Of a stretch of DNA of 64,000 bases, positions 46,929 through 59,268 are shown in pieces. The translations under genes and the position numbers were made by a program. The DNA lies in assembly GCA_036852015.1 (NCBI GenBank), contig JAANDG010000293.1:111196-175195 (forward strand). The letters run 5' to 3'. Source of the stretch: Pelodera strongyloides. Its lineage: Eukaryota; Nematoda; Chromadorea; Rhabditida; Rhabditidae. The notes beneath the pieces are model-generated. The model was not told the origin of the DNA. It saw nothing but the letters and a program-made list of their open reading frames with translations, and did no database searches. The stretch's first letter is position 1. Every line of letters begins with the position of its first letter.

Positions 46929-47161
46929 TAAGGGCGCGTTTAAAATGGCCGAAAGAAAGAAAAAAATGTGTTTTCGGCCGTTCAGGTTGGGCGAAAAGAA
47001 AACTTTTGAAAGACAATTCAAAACAAGAGACGCAGACAAAACCTGAAAAAAATTACTGTATTTTTTCATTTTCCCTTAGTATTAAAAATTTTCTTTTCGG
47101 CAAACCTGAACGGCCGAAAACGAATTTCTTTCTTTCTTTCGGCCATCTTAAACGCGCCCTA
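46929..47161. mobile_element. MITE family 3, copy 2
   Basis: Over 90% identical by eye to 39439-39673 across its length, with the same AGGGCGCGTTTAA... termini and TA border. It lies in the presumed FOXRED1 3' UTR, about 190 bp after the stop codon. Confidence 0.92.
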
Positions 47162-47949
47162 ATTGTGCCTTGATTTGAGTAGGATCTTATTTCATTTCTT
47201 TGAAAACAAGTAAAGACCTAACTATCCTTACATATGCTTCATTGGACAATTGACTAGTGGTCATTTTTTAAAAATAAGGATTGAAATATAAAAAAGCAAA
47301 GAAATATAAATATTATTTGTCGTGGTCATTTTCTAGCTTTCTGATTCTGATTGTTCGTTATATACTGTGATGATCTCTATTCTATTGTCTATATATTTAA
47401 TGGTTAAATGCCGTTTTACGTTTAACAGTGTTTTTTTTTGTTATCCTGTTGTTTTAGGATTTAGGTAGGCTAGTGTAGTTGTCGTAGGTTGATTTTTATA
47501 GGTTTGTTATATTAGGCGTTTAACTTGTTATTGCGACGGTGTGGAATTTTTCTGAGTGTGGTTCTATGTTTTTGTTTTGTTAATTTCCTTACTAATTTAC
47601 GCAGTAGACTTTTAGGCATCTTAGGTTCCCAGTTTATTTGCACGAAGAATGAACTTGTATTTAGAAGTTAGAATAATTAGCAGTCATGAGAATTTAGTTA
47701 TCCATATTTTAAGAAAGATCGGGGTACTGTAGTTTTCTCATGGTGCTCCCAGGGTGCGCGGTGCGCCGCACTGTAGTTCGGCAGAACCCTGGCTGTGCAG
47801 TTGAGTTTTTGCGCCGCTCTAATATGGCGATTATTTGGCTATTTGGCTCTAGTTTGGGTAACTCTTGTGCTCTTTCCCTGAAGTTTATACCTTATTCTAA
47901 TCAATATTCGTATGTTCGTATATTTGTCAATGCGCACAATCGTTGTTTG

Positions 47950-47959
47950 AATAAATAAA
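47950..47959 (+). terminator. Candidate FOXRED1 polyadenylation signal (overlapping AATAAA)
   Basis: AATAAATAAAG followed by T8 about 1.2 kb after the FOXRED1 stop, with no gene between. UGUAUAUA, an exact PUF-type site, follows at 47969-47976. Confidence 0.4.
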
Positions 47960-48581
47960 GTTTTTTTTGTATATATTTTGCCGTGTTCTATCGTGATTTT
48001 ATGTGCAGCAAGCAATCTAGTAGAAAGCCTAGTAAAGTAAGCTACATAAAAAGTTTTTTTATTCGAGAAAATATGTTTCCTGCATTAGTTAGAACTCACC
48101 TACAACTTGTTATTCATGGCGTGAAAACTACGTTACTAAAAAGTGGCGTATTCAATTCCTTCAATTTGCTTCTGTTCACAATTTAATTGCGCAATGTGCT
48201 GTAGTAGCGCGAACAAATTACTTTATCGCGGGCATTTAATTTTTCGTACTGGAATCGTGTTAGTACCCTTGGGGTACCTCAGGGGACCCACCCTTGAGGG
48301 TCCGGGGCCAAGCCTCGAAACCACTGCACCCCACGAACTAATTATACTAACGAGGTGCTTATGCGCTTGGTTGCGCATGAATATAAAGCACCATTTTGTG
48401 AGTAACATGTGCCTTTTATATTTGTTCATATTGAAAGTAGCAGTGTTTTATTCGTGCTGCATCATTACAAAGTTTTAGTTGATATTCATTAAGTCGCACA
48501 AATAGTTCGAGAAATAGTTACATGGCGAAAAATGGAGTCCCTGTGGCGCACTGGTTACGGTCGTATGATATGACAGTTGGA

Positions 48582-48763
48582 TTAAAGGAAAATTGCGGCC
48601 GATTTTTAAAACACATCGAGTAGACCAAAATTGTTATGCAGCTTATGCAAATCAACACAAATTATAATTAAAAATCGAGCTAAATTCGAGCAAATTTACA
48701 TAAATACGTAAGAATTCACTAATCCACGATGCGGTTCAAAAACCAGCCGGTATTTCTCTTTAA
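48582..48763. mobile_element. TTAA-flanked MITE, family 1, copy E (diverged)
   Basis: TTAAAGGAAAATTGCGGCC to CCGGTATTTCTCTTTAA. The ends are mutated from the GCGAAAT consensus but the interior is clearly shared. Confidence 0.88.
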
Positions 48764-49624
48764 AGGAAAATTGTGGTTAGTGCGCCAAAAGTACACCACA
48801 AGTGTGCCAACTGGAATTTTTCTCACTTCGCTCACACTAGGCACGCTTGGTCTACCACATCTTTTTGTTCTTCGCGTTGGCTGAGCGTGCAGATCTATTT
48901 GCAATGGTGACGAAGTTGAAACTCTTCTATACATTTTATAATGCAGTTGAAAGAGATTTCTTCACCAATTGACTTTCCGTCACCCTTTTTTTCTAAGCCG
49001 TCAGTAATTCAATATGCGTTGAGATTTGGCCACGTTCTAACGGATTCTTTTGAAGTCTTCACTCGCGGCTTTAGCCTTTAGGCTTCACTCAAATGTCAAC
49101 AAAAACTTCTTTCCCTTTTCCTTTTTTTGGGTGCCGAAGGGTCAAATCAGAAATGATTCTGGCTTCTAAATTCCTCCGACAAGTTTGTGATTTTATATTT
49201 TTTCGCTTTTGTTTACCGTGTGTGTTCACGCCAGAAACAACACGAATAACTGCACGGCGGGCGTTAATGGTTTTCTTGAAACGTACCTAGCGTTCCGAGC
49301 GTGTCGCCCGGTAAAATGACGATCAAACGAACGTATCATTGTCACGTACTCTGGACCATCTCCACTGAATGCCACTCGGCAATGTTATTGATTAAAATTA
49401 AGTTTGCCGGCACTGAGCGATCTCGCCAAATTTAGAATTTTTGTAAAGAATCGACCTATATACGGCAGCTTGTCGAAATATTTACAGAAGTTTCTTTGCC
49501 GTAATTGAATGCGGTTTTTTTTACGACAGACGATTTTTCTTGAAAAATTTCCAATGTGGCCCGATAGAATTCTTTCTGCCTAATTACTTTCAGATAGCCG
49601 CCGACCTTTTTTCGCTCAGGACCA

Positions 49625-50020
49625 TTAAAGGGACAGGCCCATCAAAGTAAACCTATATTTACGATACGTTCATAATGATCATAAAGCAATTTTATTACAA
49701 TATATACAAACAAAATTTCACCTTCATTCACCCTGGGAAACTTTTTTCCGATGCGCTCAACGCATATGTATACCGTAAAACGGAAATTTCCAAGCTGCCT
49801 ATGCAAATTTATCGTAAAATTAGACTGCGATCAAAATTTGCGTATACGGCTTTTAAATCTGCAGCTTTCCGGTATACATATGAGTTGAGCGCATCGGAAA
49901 AAAGTGTCCCAGGGTGAATGAAGGTGAAATTTGGTTTGTATATATTGTAATAAAAATGCTTTGTAGACAGTATGAACATCTCGTAAACATAGGTTTAATT
50001 TGATGGGCCTGTCCCTTTAA
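49625..50020. mobile_element. TTAA-flanked palindromic MITE, ~395 bp, family 2-like ends
   Basis: Starts TTAAAGGGACAGGCCCATCA and ends with the reverse complement. The arms run about 170 bp (shared TTTCACCTTCATTCACCCTG and TATGTATACCG words). The terminal TTAAAGGGA matches the 31020-31383 element while the interior differs. The 80-codon frame inside is a by-product. Confidence 0.93.
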
Positions 50021-51085
50021 TACATGACTGCTCTACGGGTTTTAATAATTTACATGAAACGTATCAAGCATTATTTTTGGTTGGCAACCTCATCCATATG
50101 TATTCTCTATCCTCTAGACAACAACTAAGATGTCATAATTTACTGCTGAAAACTGAAAACCACCTGCGCTTTAATTGCGTGTTTTTATTTTGTCTCATTG
50201 ATTCCTTCATCCGTAATGTTCTTGATTAATACGGAACACTACGGGCCTTTCTAGTTTTCTTGAAATGTGCTCCTAATCAAGGTCTTTGCAGTTACCTCTA
50301 TCGACAACACGAAACTCCGATTCTGATTGTGCGCAGCTGAGAAAATCAGGTGCGCCTACATTTTGCCGCACAGTACGCCCAGTCTTGGCAGATTCCCACA
50401 AGATCTCCTCACAAGTGCACTGAGCAAATCAGCACAACTTGGCGAAAACCTGGCGAAGACAGGGCAAAATCACCGCTCACACTTTTCTGTTTGTGCATAA
50501 ATTGTCGCGTTTTCGTCACACCTAGTTTTCACCGCGCGTGAAATTTCCGTGCAAGGCATGTTTGCGGCACGAATTTTTCGCGCCAGCTGTACTACTTGTA
50601 TTTTTACTTAGTCGGCACTTTGCATAAGTTCAAATCTGCTATCCTACTTTACCAGGTTTATATTCCCTTGAAAGGCGCAGTTTCGTGCTAGTGCGACGGT
50701 GCGGCCTATAAAACTCCATGAGTTAGACTTAGACTCTCTACCCGTGCTCCACGAATATTATTGTACTAGCCCTGGCTTAGTCATACCCCAGTGCTGAAAT
50801 GAAATCCCCTTGCATATTACTTAAATCACCAGGTGTTCTGCCTCCCTCTCCCCAAAGTGCGTGCACCTTTGCAAACGGCCCTAGTAGGACACTTTCGTCC
50901 CTTTATCCGGACTCTTTCCCAGCGGCCCTGGCGGGCCCCGCACCACTTCAAAAGCGCGGGCACGACGGGGAAAAGGGGGCGACTGCTTCATGGAAATGCA
51001 TTCGTTGTCGCGTAGTCTCCCTATATATGATCAATAGCCACAAGTTGTGAGAAGCTGATGATGCATGCAAGTCGCATTTTCCGTC

Positions 51086-51099
51086 CCCCCCCCCCCCCC
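51086..51099. repeat. C14 homopolymer
   Basis: Uninterrupted run of about 14 C, unusual in this AT-rich sequence. Confidence 0.85.
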
Positions 51100-53244
51100 T
51101 AAATCTGAGTCACAAACTACAATGTTCGTATATGTAGTAAAGTCCTTTAGGGAATATACTATTCAACATATTTCCTGACAAAGGTGATCATGAATAATCT
51201 ATTGAAGTTCTTTATAAAAAATGTACTTTGCTTTGTTAACATTTCCGAAATGATTTACTAATGCAATATTTTATGAATTTCCTATCACCGTGTTTCTCTA
51301 AAGTAACCAAAACTGCAAAACCAATTTTATAGATTCGCATATTTCAGTTTCGGTCATTTGTCTCTGCCTCTGGGACCTTCAATCGATAATTACCGAGCAA
51401 TTACCTGTGCATGGGCACTAGATACAGTACGCAAGTGCACGATCATACGCCGCGGGAACATCAGCCGGAAATCATGAGCAAGTGAGCTTTTTTCTACCGT
51501 ATACCTGTCTTTTTGTCCATGTCTTCTAAGCCAAAGCCTAGGATTTATACTGAATTCCAATTTTTGTCTATTCCTTTTTTTTGCCCTCATTCCAGTGATT
51601 TTTGTGTGTAATTCTGTTTTCTGCAAATTCGTTGCTTTTGTCAGTTTATTTTAATTTATCTGTCTGACAGACTACATGATTTTCATAAAAAAAGAGTGTC
51701 TCTTCTCTCTTGTTTCATAATACATTGCACATATTCTATCCGCGTAACAAGCTACAATTGACATCGAAAAGTATTGTGCTAATATTATCTTACAATTCTA
51801 TCACTAATATACACTTACTTATGTGATAGCGTAATTGTCCAGTCGAGAGTTCAAGCGTCATATGCCTAGGCTACTTCTATTTCCTACTGTAGGTGTTTTC
51901 TTTATTCTTTATTCTTAACTTACGATATCGCTAATATACTCTTCCACCTACAGTACTGATGCTTCAACACTATGAATGTATGAATCGTCCATGTTTTACA
52001 CCCAAATTTTATCACCACTTTGCACCAACGTTCCTCCAATTCGTCAGGACGTTAGTGGGAAATTTATTATCTCTACTTTCTGTCGCACCCTAATTCTTAT
52101 TCGTCAAAACAGACGTCCACTGGCACTATTCCCCGGGGAATATTTCTGTTGTGTGGTGAAAAGACCGAGTAAATGACGAGCTGGGAACATCCGCCTTGCA
52201 AACAAAGGCGGTTTTCGTGTCTTGTTTACTCTCTTTATTTTAAATTCTTACTTTTTTTGTTTATTTATCGATTAATTTTTTTTGTGGTATTGGCTTTTAT
52301 CGACTATGTATGACTCATTGTCTTTAAATTTTTAAAAGATGAAAGAATCCGCAATTATGTAAAAGGCACATATAAGACTTACTTTTGGAAAATAAGATCG
52401 AGTATTTTAATGATGTATGTCGGAGAATACATACTATTCTATATGTCGTACAATACGCTACAGTTAAAATGGTTAAAGCTTTTTAACGGACCACCCAAGA
52501 AGTTCCATCAGCTGTAGACCACCCTAATCGAATCGCTAAATTCTTGTTTTTCATTTTCTTTTCTAAAGAAAAACGCCTATTTCCTGTGTCGGCTGCATAA
52601 TTTGTTCCGGAAACGCGTTCATGCCTTGGCGACCAGCCATGGGACGATTTACTTCAGTTTGCACGCAAATTTTACTCCAAATCTATAAACCTTGGAAATA
52701 TCCAAACCTTTTTATCGATTTTATTTTAGTGCACGCATATTGATTGGCTTAGCAGGGTTTACTCACAATTACGTATTTTTGATTTGCGGTTTTTACTAAA
52801 AATACTTCGTTGTTTATCGACTTTACCTTTGTTTAGTAGACCTTTGGCTTATAGGTTACAAACTCTAAAAAGATCTTTTTCGAATTTGTATAAATGCAAA
52901 ATAAATATCACAAAAATACTTTGTTGTTTGAACACCAGTGATAAATATTTCGATGCATTTTATTCAGATAAAGTATAATGAACAAAATAAATCCAAAAAG
53001 TTCTATTTATCGCTTGGCGAGGGCCAAATCCTCCCAACGAGCGCATAATAATAGTGCTCTGACTTTGGGAAAAAGTCTTGAATAATTTATTGCGTTCGTG
53101 AGCTTCTGGCCAGCACAGAATTGTTGAGAAGTTCTAGTTCTGGTTGTCGTTGTGCTATGCGTAGTATTCCACGAAGCTTTACTCTGAGTGTACTCTCCTT
53201 TTTTTGATGTTGTACTTGTTTATTGATATGGATAATATTCTCTA

Positions 53245-53281
53245 GCCTAAGCCTAAGCCTAAGCCGAAGCCTAAGCCTAAG
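53245..53281. repeat. Interstitial telomere-like array (GCCTAA)6
   Basis: Six tandem GCCTAA hexamers, the fourth being GCCGAA. On the minus strand this is TTAGGC, the nematode telomere repeat. It lies inside otherwise ordinary AT-rich sequence. Confidence 0.9.
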
Positions 53282-55680
53282 CGTCTAATAAGCCTGAACG
53301 ACATGCATATATCTTTCCAAATAAATTTTTATCAACGTTTGGATTCTTTCAATATCTTTTCCCGGACTCTATTTATTTTACAGTATATATCCTGCAGACT
53401 TCATCATCTTTATTCTTCAGTACATACAATCAGACACATTAAAATATTACCAATTAAACCGAAAACCAAGTAACCCATTTACTGTGAACCTCCTGGTCGC
53501 GTTTTAAAATTATTACACGTACGTATTTTCATCGTCTCTTGCACATTTCTCAATCCTTATTTATATAGCATGACAGCACCCCAATTTGCATATTAATCGT
53601 CTTATTCTCCATCTTCCGTCTGGGATTAATATTTGCCCAGGGCTGGGCAATACATCTTTGCCTGGTGACAAATTGTGTCCTCTTTTTATGGACTAATAGT
53701 GGTTAGTGGGGGGCTATTTGAGTTATTGTCGTGTGTAAAAGCCATAGTCTAGGGTCCTGGAAATCGACTACATGAAAGGGTGCTTTTGGATTTGGTTACC
53801 ATGGTTTTGAGCTATATGGTTTATGTGAGTATATGCGGCAAATTCGCCGGGACCGGACAAACTGGGATCAGTTAGTCAATTAATAGTTTATATTCATCTG
53901 GTATAAAAAGAATGGTGAATTAGCAATGGAAAATATCACTGTAAGTTTAAACACCTAAAATGTGCTTTTGGATAGGAGATAGGATCTAAGTTATGTTATG
54001 GCGGCGGAAGAAACTTTATTAGGAACACCTGAATCATTAAATGTTTAAAATTTACTGAAAAGCTTAGAGCTCGCGCAGTGGCGTTAGAAAGTAGGTGCTG
54101 CGTTAGAAAAGTTGTGAGCAGAGTGGGCCTCTGCGTTATATGGGTCTTGCGCCAGGTAGATTGCTACTGCGCCAGCCCAATTTTCGTGTGCAGCCATGTC
54201 CTGGCACACTTCCGACGGCGCGCGCGCCCATGAAGCTTATTTAAATACCCCGCATTGAGGATGATCCGAAAAGTAGGGAAATTATTTTTGTGACGTCTTT
54301 CGTAGCCATGGTAACTTCACACCGATTTGAGCGCCAATTTTGACGGACTTTGCAAAATATCGTAAAATTCATATTTTTACCGAATAAATCTCAACTTTCA
54401 AATTCTTGGTCAGCACTTTGACAAAATAAGTAGAGGACCACCCTCTTTATGTTTTCTAATCCTTTGTGGCTTAACTTTCCTAACCTAGAGTTGAGCGGGG
54501 CACTTAAACTAAGCCGCGTGCCTTTTTGCTGGGTCAACTTGAATATTGGAATAAATACGTATTGGGTATTGGGACTTTGGGTACTGAAAATAAAATTTAA
54601 TTTGGGAGTGTGCGGGACCGGACTAGGTATTGGAATTTTGTAAAAAACACCTAAGAAAAAGTCGGCCAAAATGTTTGTTATACTCGATTTTAGCAAAGTG
54701 TTCGAATTATTTGTATGTGATATGTAAGGAAGAGCATAATTAAAGGCTAAAGTCGCTTCTAGTCTAACAATAAGTATTAAGCAGCAATTGAATAAAAAGC
54801 TTGTCAATAAGGTAATGGTAAAGAGTGAAAAGCTTAGTTTGATAATAAACTATGCATTTTAATTTGTTTTACCTATAACAGCTTATTTGACTTCTTATCG
54901 AGCACGTCTTATCTTTTTTAGGCGCATAGTTTGTAGCAAAGTTTGGGTAATTTATAAGAAAAACTTGATACTCTCTGTTAATCTCCGACCCAATGCGCGC
55001 CCAAATTATGGCTTTCGACCCCACCGCCGACGCTAAATATGACTGAAATTTGCAGTGCCGACCCTTTAGCAGTACAAATAGTGTAGCAGTACAGTAGGAA
55101 GCAGCAGTGAACGCATGCCAGCCAAACTGACCCAAGTCTGACCCAGGTCCGGCCCAACTGGCGCGCTTGCAGCCCTTCCGCATGCACATCGCATTTTTCA
55201 CGATGATTTTTTAAATTTTTTTTTGAAGTTCTGCACTTTCTCGTTTTCCTAATTTGTTTCTATTTCCTTTATTATTTCCTCTATTAACTTATTGCTATCA
55301 CAGGTACCATTGCTTCACTTACTGGTGCGCGTTCAAGCATGCAAACAAACGGAAGGAAACACGATAAAGTAAGTAAGTTTATGATGTGATAAGAGTAGGG
55401 TTCTCATCGGTCACTATAGATAGACTCAGCCGTAGAAGTATATGTTACTAATAGTCTGTAATCTTCGCAGAATGACGCAGAGGCATTATATTTTCATTTA
55501 CTATTTAATTTAATACATTTAAACACTGGTGGTAAGCTCCATGGAAGTTCACAACATCAAAGATGTATTCTGCTGCCTGATGCTAATACTGGACAAAGGA
55601 AGATTCGCTAAAACACCGTCAAATTTGAATGTTTAGTCACATACTGTGTATGCATTATTCGCAATAAACATTTCCTCCAG

Positions 55681-56441
55681 TGGCCGTATGCACGAACGAC
55701 CGGGGACCTCCCGGCCGGGAGGCACCCGCTAGAGCCGTCCCCACCCGGCATATGGCCCCCGGTATGCACGAAACTCCGGGTGCGGGAGGCTGACGCACTT
55801 TTGGATTTTGGGCGCGTAATTTAAAATTTTATTAATTTATACTCGATTTTGGTGTAAAATTCTGTTTTTTTTTCAGTAAAAGGAATAAAAGAAGGAAAGG
55901 AAAGATAAGATTCCATAATTATACCATGTTTACTCTTGTCTATATAGTATGTGTTTGCTCTTCAAGTTATTTTATGGAAAAAACGGCAGTTATGTGATAA
56001 AAACCAGGGCTACTTATGCATGTTGCGGTGCTAATGAATTTAATAGTATTTCTTATAAATTTAAGGGGGCTTGAGTGTGTTTTGTGTGTTAATCGCGTTG
56101 TTTTCGAATAATTGGTTTAAATACTATCAAATGTGGAGAAAAAAATTATCACCTCGTAAACACATCGTAGGTCGTAGGACAGCAAAGCTTTTGTTTTTTA
56201 ACTGTTTTTACTTCCCCAGCTACCCTAAATGAGCTTACTAAGCAAAAATATGGAATATTTCAACAAAAAATCCGTTATAATAGTTGAGTACCCGGTCCTT
56301 TTGTCCGGGTACGAAATTCGCCCCCGCGGGAGCCTCCGGGGACCTCCCAGAGTTTCGTGCATACCGGGAGACGGCTCTTTGCCGGGGACCTCCCACTGGG
56401 GACCTCTGGGAGGCTCCCAGTGCGTTCGTGCATACGGCCAC
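55681..56441. mobile_element. ~760-bp non-autonomous DNA element with GC-rich inverted ends
   Basis: Left end TGGCCGTATGCACGAACG and right end CGTTCGTGCATACGGCCA are exact inverses. Both ends carry further CCGGGGACCTCCC and GGTATGCACGAAACTC words in opposite orientation. The ~500-bp interior is AT-rich with no transposase. Confidence 0.88.
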
Positions 56442-56491
56442 AGTTATGTAGTGTAATTTATGGGCTACGCTTCTGTACAAATTACGGTGGT

Positions 56492-56644
56492 GCCGACTCC
56501 AAACAGTGTTTATGCCGACCCAACTCTGACTCCAAACAGTGGTTTTGCCGACCCAACTCCCACGCCGTTTTCAAATTTTTCGACCCGGGGCGGAAACTAG
56601 GACCGCCCAGAGTCGGACTTCGCTTTAGTTGAGTCGGCACTTTG
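56492..56644. repeat. TGCCGAC-bounded element with an internal direct repeat
   Basis: Bounded by TGCCGACTCC and GTCGGCA. Inside, a ~36-bp unit (GACTCCAAACAGTG...GCCGACCCAACTC) occurs twice in tandem. Similar TGCCGACCC words occur at 55057-55070. Confidence 0.6.
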
Positions 56645-57006
56645 GGTCGGAGAGGAACATAGCTGTGGGCTTATTATGCAACCTTGGCACCGTGCATGAG
56701 TTTCATGGTTGCATACACCAATACGGCACTCTGAATTTCTACTTGTCTGTTATATAAGAAAGGAGAGTTAAACTAGTAGTATATTTAGGTATTATTATTA
56801 TATACATTTTTTGTTTATGACGATTAAACAAAAAATTTGCGAAAAAATATGGGAAATATTTAAGTCTCGTATGTCGTATGTTCAAATTACAGTTCTTTTT
56901 AAAAAATGTAAAGAATACATAAATATACATTAAACACACTCCTAAGACCTTTCTTATTGCATTTCGTCACCAAATATTGCCAGCGAAACTCTTTGTGCGA
57001 GCTGAG

Positions 57007-57042
57007 CAGGGTTAACCCGAGTCCGGACTCGGGTTAACCCTG
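57007..57042. repeat. Perfect 36-bp palindrome
   Basis: CAGGGTTAACCCGAGTCC followed directly by its reverse complement, no spacer. It starts a ~190-bp block in which GTTAAATTTTTGTGAAA occurs twice, suggesting a transposon remnant. Confidence 0.9.
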
Positions 57043-57585
57043 CCCCGGGTTTGGCTTGGAAAGAGACGTCACGGGTTAACTTTGCCCCTGCTCGGGATAG
57101 AGTTATCCCGGGTTAAATTTTTGTGAAATGGGTTTCTCTCTCGCGAGGCTGGGTTAGGGTCCCTACCCCGGAGTTAAATTTTTGTGAAACCGGCCTCTGG
57201 TTAGATGTAGATTTACTGGTGTATAATGTAGAGGTAGAATGTAGAATACAAGTGTAGAATTCAATACGTATGGTCCGAATGGCAGGTCAATGAATATTGA
57301 ACATATTGATGCACACACTTATATGTAGCAATAAATATTTAATGAGCAGAACCTTCTATCTCTGGTTCGCCATTCTTATTTGTTCAATAATTGGTTCAAT
57401 CGTTTTCGATCTCTGAATCACAAAACGTTACTCCTATAAAGTGTAAAGTTCGGAAGTGACAATGTTACATCTCTTGGGTGCTTTTTTACTTTGAATCTTT
57501 CTGTCTAACTCTCTAGTTCTTTGCTCTCTTTCATTAGCTCTTTCCCTCCCTCGATATCTCCCACCCTCAAAATCTCTCTCCTCCC

Positions 57586-57598
57586 CCTTCTCTCTCCC

Positions 57599-57636
<38 letters not shown>

Positions 57637-57637
57637 C
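57586..57637. repeat. CT microsatellite
   Basis: (CT)n with CCTC interruptions. Confidence 0.9.
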
Positions 57638-58012
57638 ACATAACGAGGCTGTCTTCCGCGAATCACTTGAAGTGTCCTAGTAACTGCGCATCTGAATGTG
57701 TCTAATTGTGAATGGTGAACTCGAATTTAAGACGAATTCGAGTTCCAAAAGTTCCACAACTAGTAGAGGGACATGACCAGAAAAATGCTATATTTGGGCG
57801 ATACAAGTTAAAGCGGTATGGCAGGTGTTTTATCAAGAGCATGCTGGGCAGCAGCATTCCCTTTTGCAAATTGTGTTTCATTATGTATAACACAAGGGAA
57901 CCCAACACACATTGATGAATCATTGTGTGTAGGTAGTAAGGTTTTAAATGTAACTGCGTTTTTGTTCGATTTTGTCGATTACTTTGTCGTGCGCACATGT
58001 TAATGCGTAGTG

Positions 58013-58194
58013 ACTAAAGCAAAATACCGGCCTGTTTTTGAAACACATCAAGTGGACCAGCATTCTTGTGCAGCTTATACAAATGGGATAAATTAGAATA
58101 AAAAAATCGAGCTAAATTCGAGCAACTTATCATAAATACGTAAGAATTCAGTTGACACGATGTGTTTCAAAAACCAGCCGGTATTTCGCTTTAA
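58013..58194. mobile_element. TTAA-type MITE, family 1, copy F
   Basis: CTAAAGCAAAATACCGGCC to CCGGTATTTCGCTTTAA; the left TTAA is mutated to CTAA. The interior is shared with the other copies. Confidence 0.9.
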
Positions 58195-58633
58195 TGGCAA
58201 ATTTATCATACATATCAACAAGAAAATTGCCTTACGATCTATATGCATAGTAACAGAGAACATCCATGGCGGTCATCAGAAGTAAGACGGTTTCTGTTTC
58301 TGTTGTAATGAGTAATGAGAGCTAAAAAGTGAAAACATCCCCATTATTTGTCCTCACTAATCCTCTAGTTCGTTTACTGGGTGGACTGATGTACTATTGA
58401 AGTTGAAGTTTCCATTACTTTGAAATGAGACAATGACTTACACCTCACATTCAACTATTTATTTCATATATATTTTTATGCATTCAAGGAAAATCCTGTT
58501 CTATATTTCTTGTTGTATAACATGACAATATTTACGAATAAAATGACTGACATATTTGGCATCTGATGGGATTTTCTGTTCATAAGATTGTTTGTGTGGA
58601 TTGCAGTATGTCAGTCATTTAGAATTTATATCT

Positions 58634-58636
<3 letters not shown>

Positions 58637-58668
<32 letters not shown>

Positions 58669-58670
58669 AG

Positions 58671-58700
<30 letters not shown>
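58637..58700. repeat. GA microsatellite
   Basis: (GA)n with a GATAGATAGA interruption. Confidence 0.9.
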
Positions 58701-58701
<1 letters not shown>

Positions 58702-59183
58702 TCCTCCATTTTCCAGGCCTTATTTTTCCAGCATATTGGTTTTGCGGTATTCTGTATTTTTATGCCTCACAATCAATGAACTGCTTATTGTATGCGGCAA
58801 GACATAGCTTTGCTAGATTTGCTCATAATATAAGTGTGCTTGTATACCTTATTTCTGTAAATACGACACCTCCTCTGAAGCCCTTATCATTATTAATGTT
58901 GTATTATGATGCAAATTAAGTGAGTAATTTGTAAACAAAAACTTTTGCACAGCCAAGAACAAGAACGTTCCGGCGGCCTTTTGGGCACCATGGCTAATGT
59001 TCGACAGCAGTGTAATTCACACCACACGTTAAAATCGCAGCGTTCTATGCCGAATGCCCACGATCCAGCTTTTTGTGGCCGCTGGCTAGAATTACTCCAA
59101 TCACGAAATCTAAACGAATGCTAACACTGATACGGTAATAAACCACTTCTAGAATTACCTGGCTTCCGGCGGTAATTGTCGAA

Positions 59184-59268
59184 AAGAGAGAGACAGAGAT
59201 AGAGAGAAAAAGAGATTGAGAGAGAGAATGAGAGAGACAGAGATAGAGAGAGAGACAGAAGGAGAGAG
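59184..59268. repeat. GA microsatellite
   Basis: Imperfect (GA)n with ACAGAGATAGAGA interruptions. Confidence 0.9.

Noticed and set aside
48540..48581. tRNA-like A box (TGGCGCACTGGTTACGG) next to MITE copy E
   Set aside because: No matching B box found on the other side of the insertion, so a split tRNA or SINE is not supported.
49675..49917. 80-codon frame
   Set aside because: Lies wholly inside the palindromic TTAA element at 49625-50020.
54391..54807. 138-codon minus-strand frame with a signal-like start
   Set aside because: AT-rich and without domains, cysteines or splice context; chance length is plausible in this composition.
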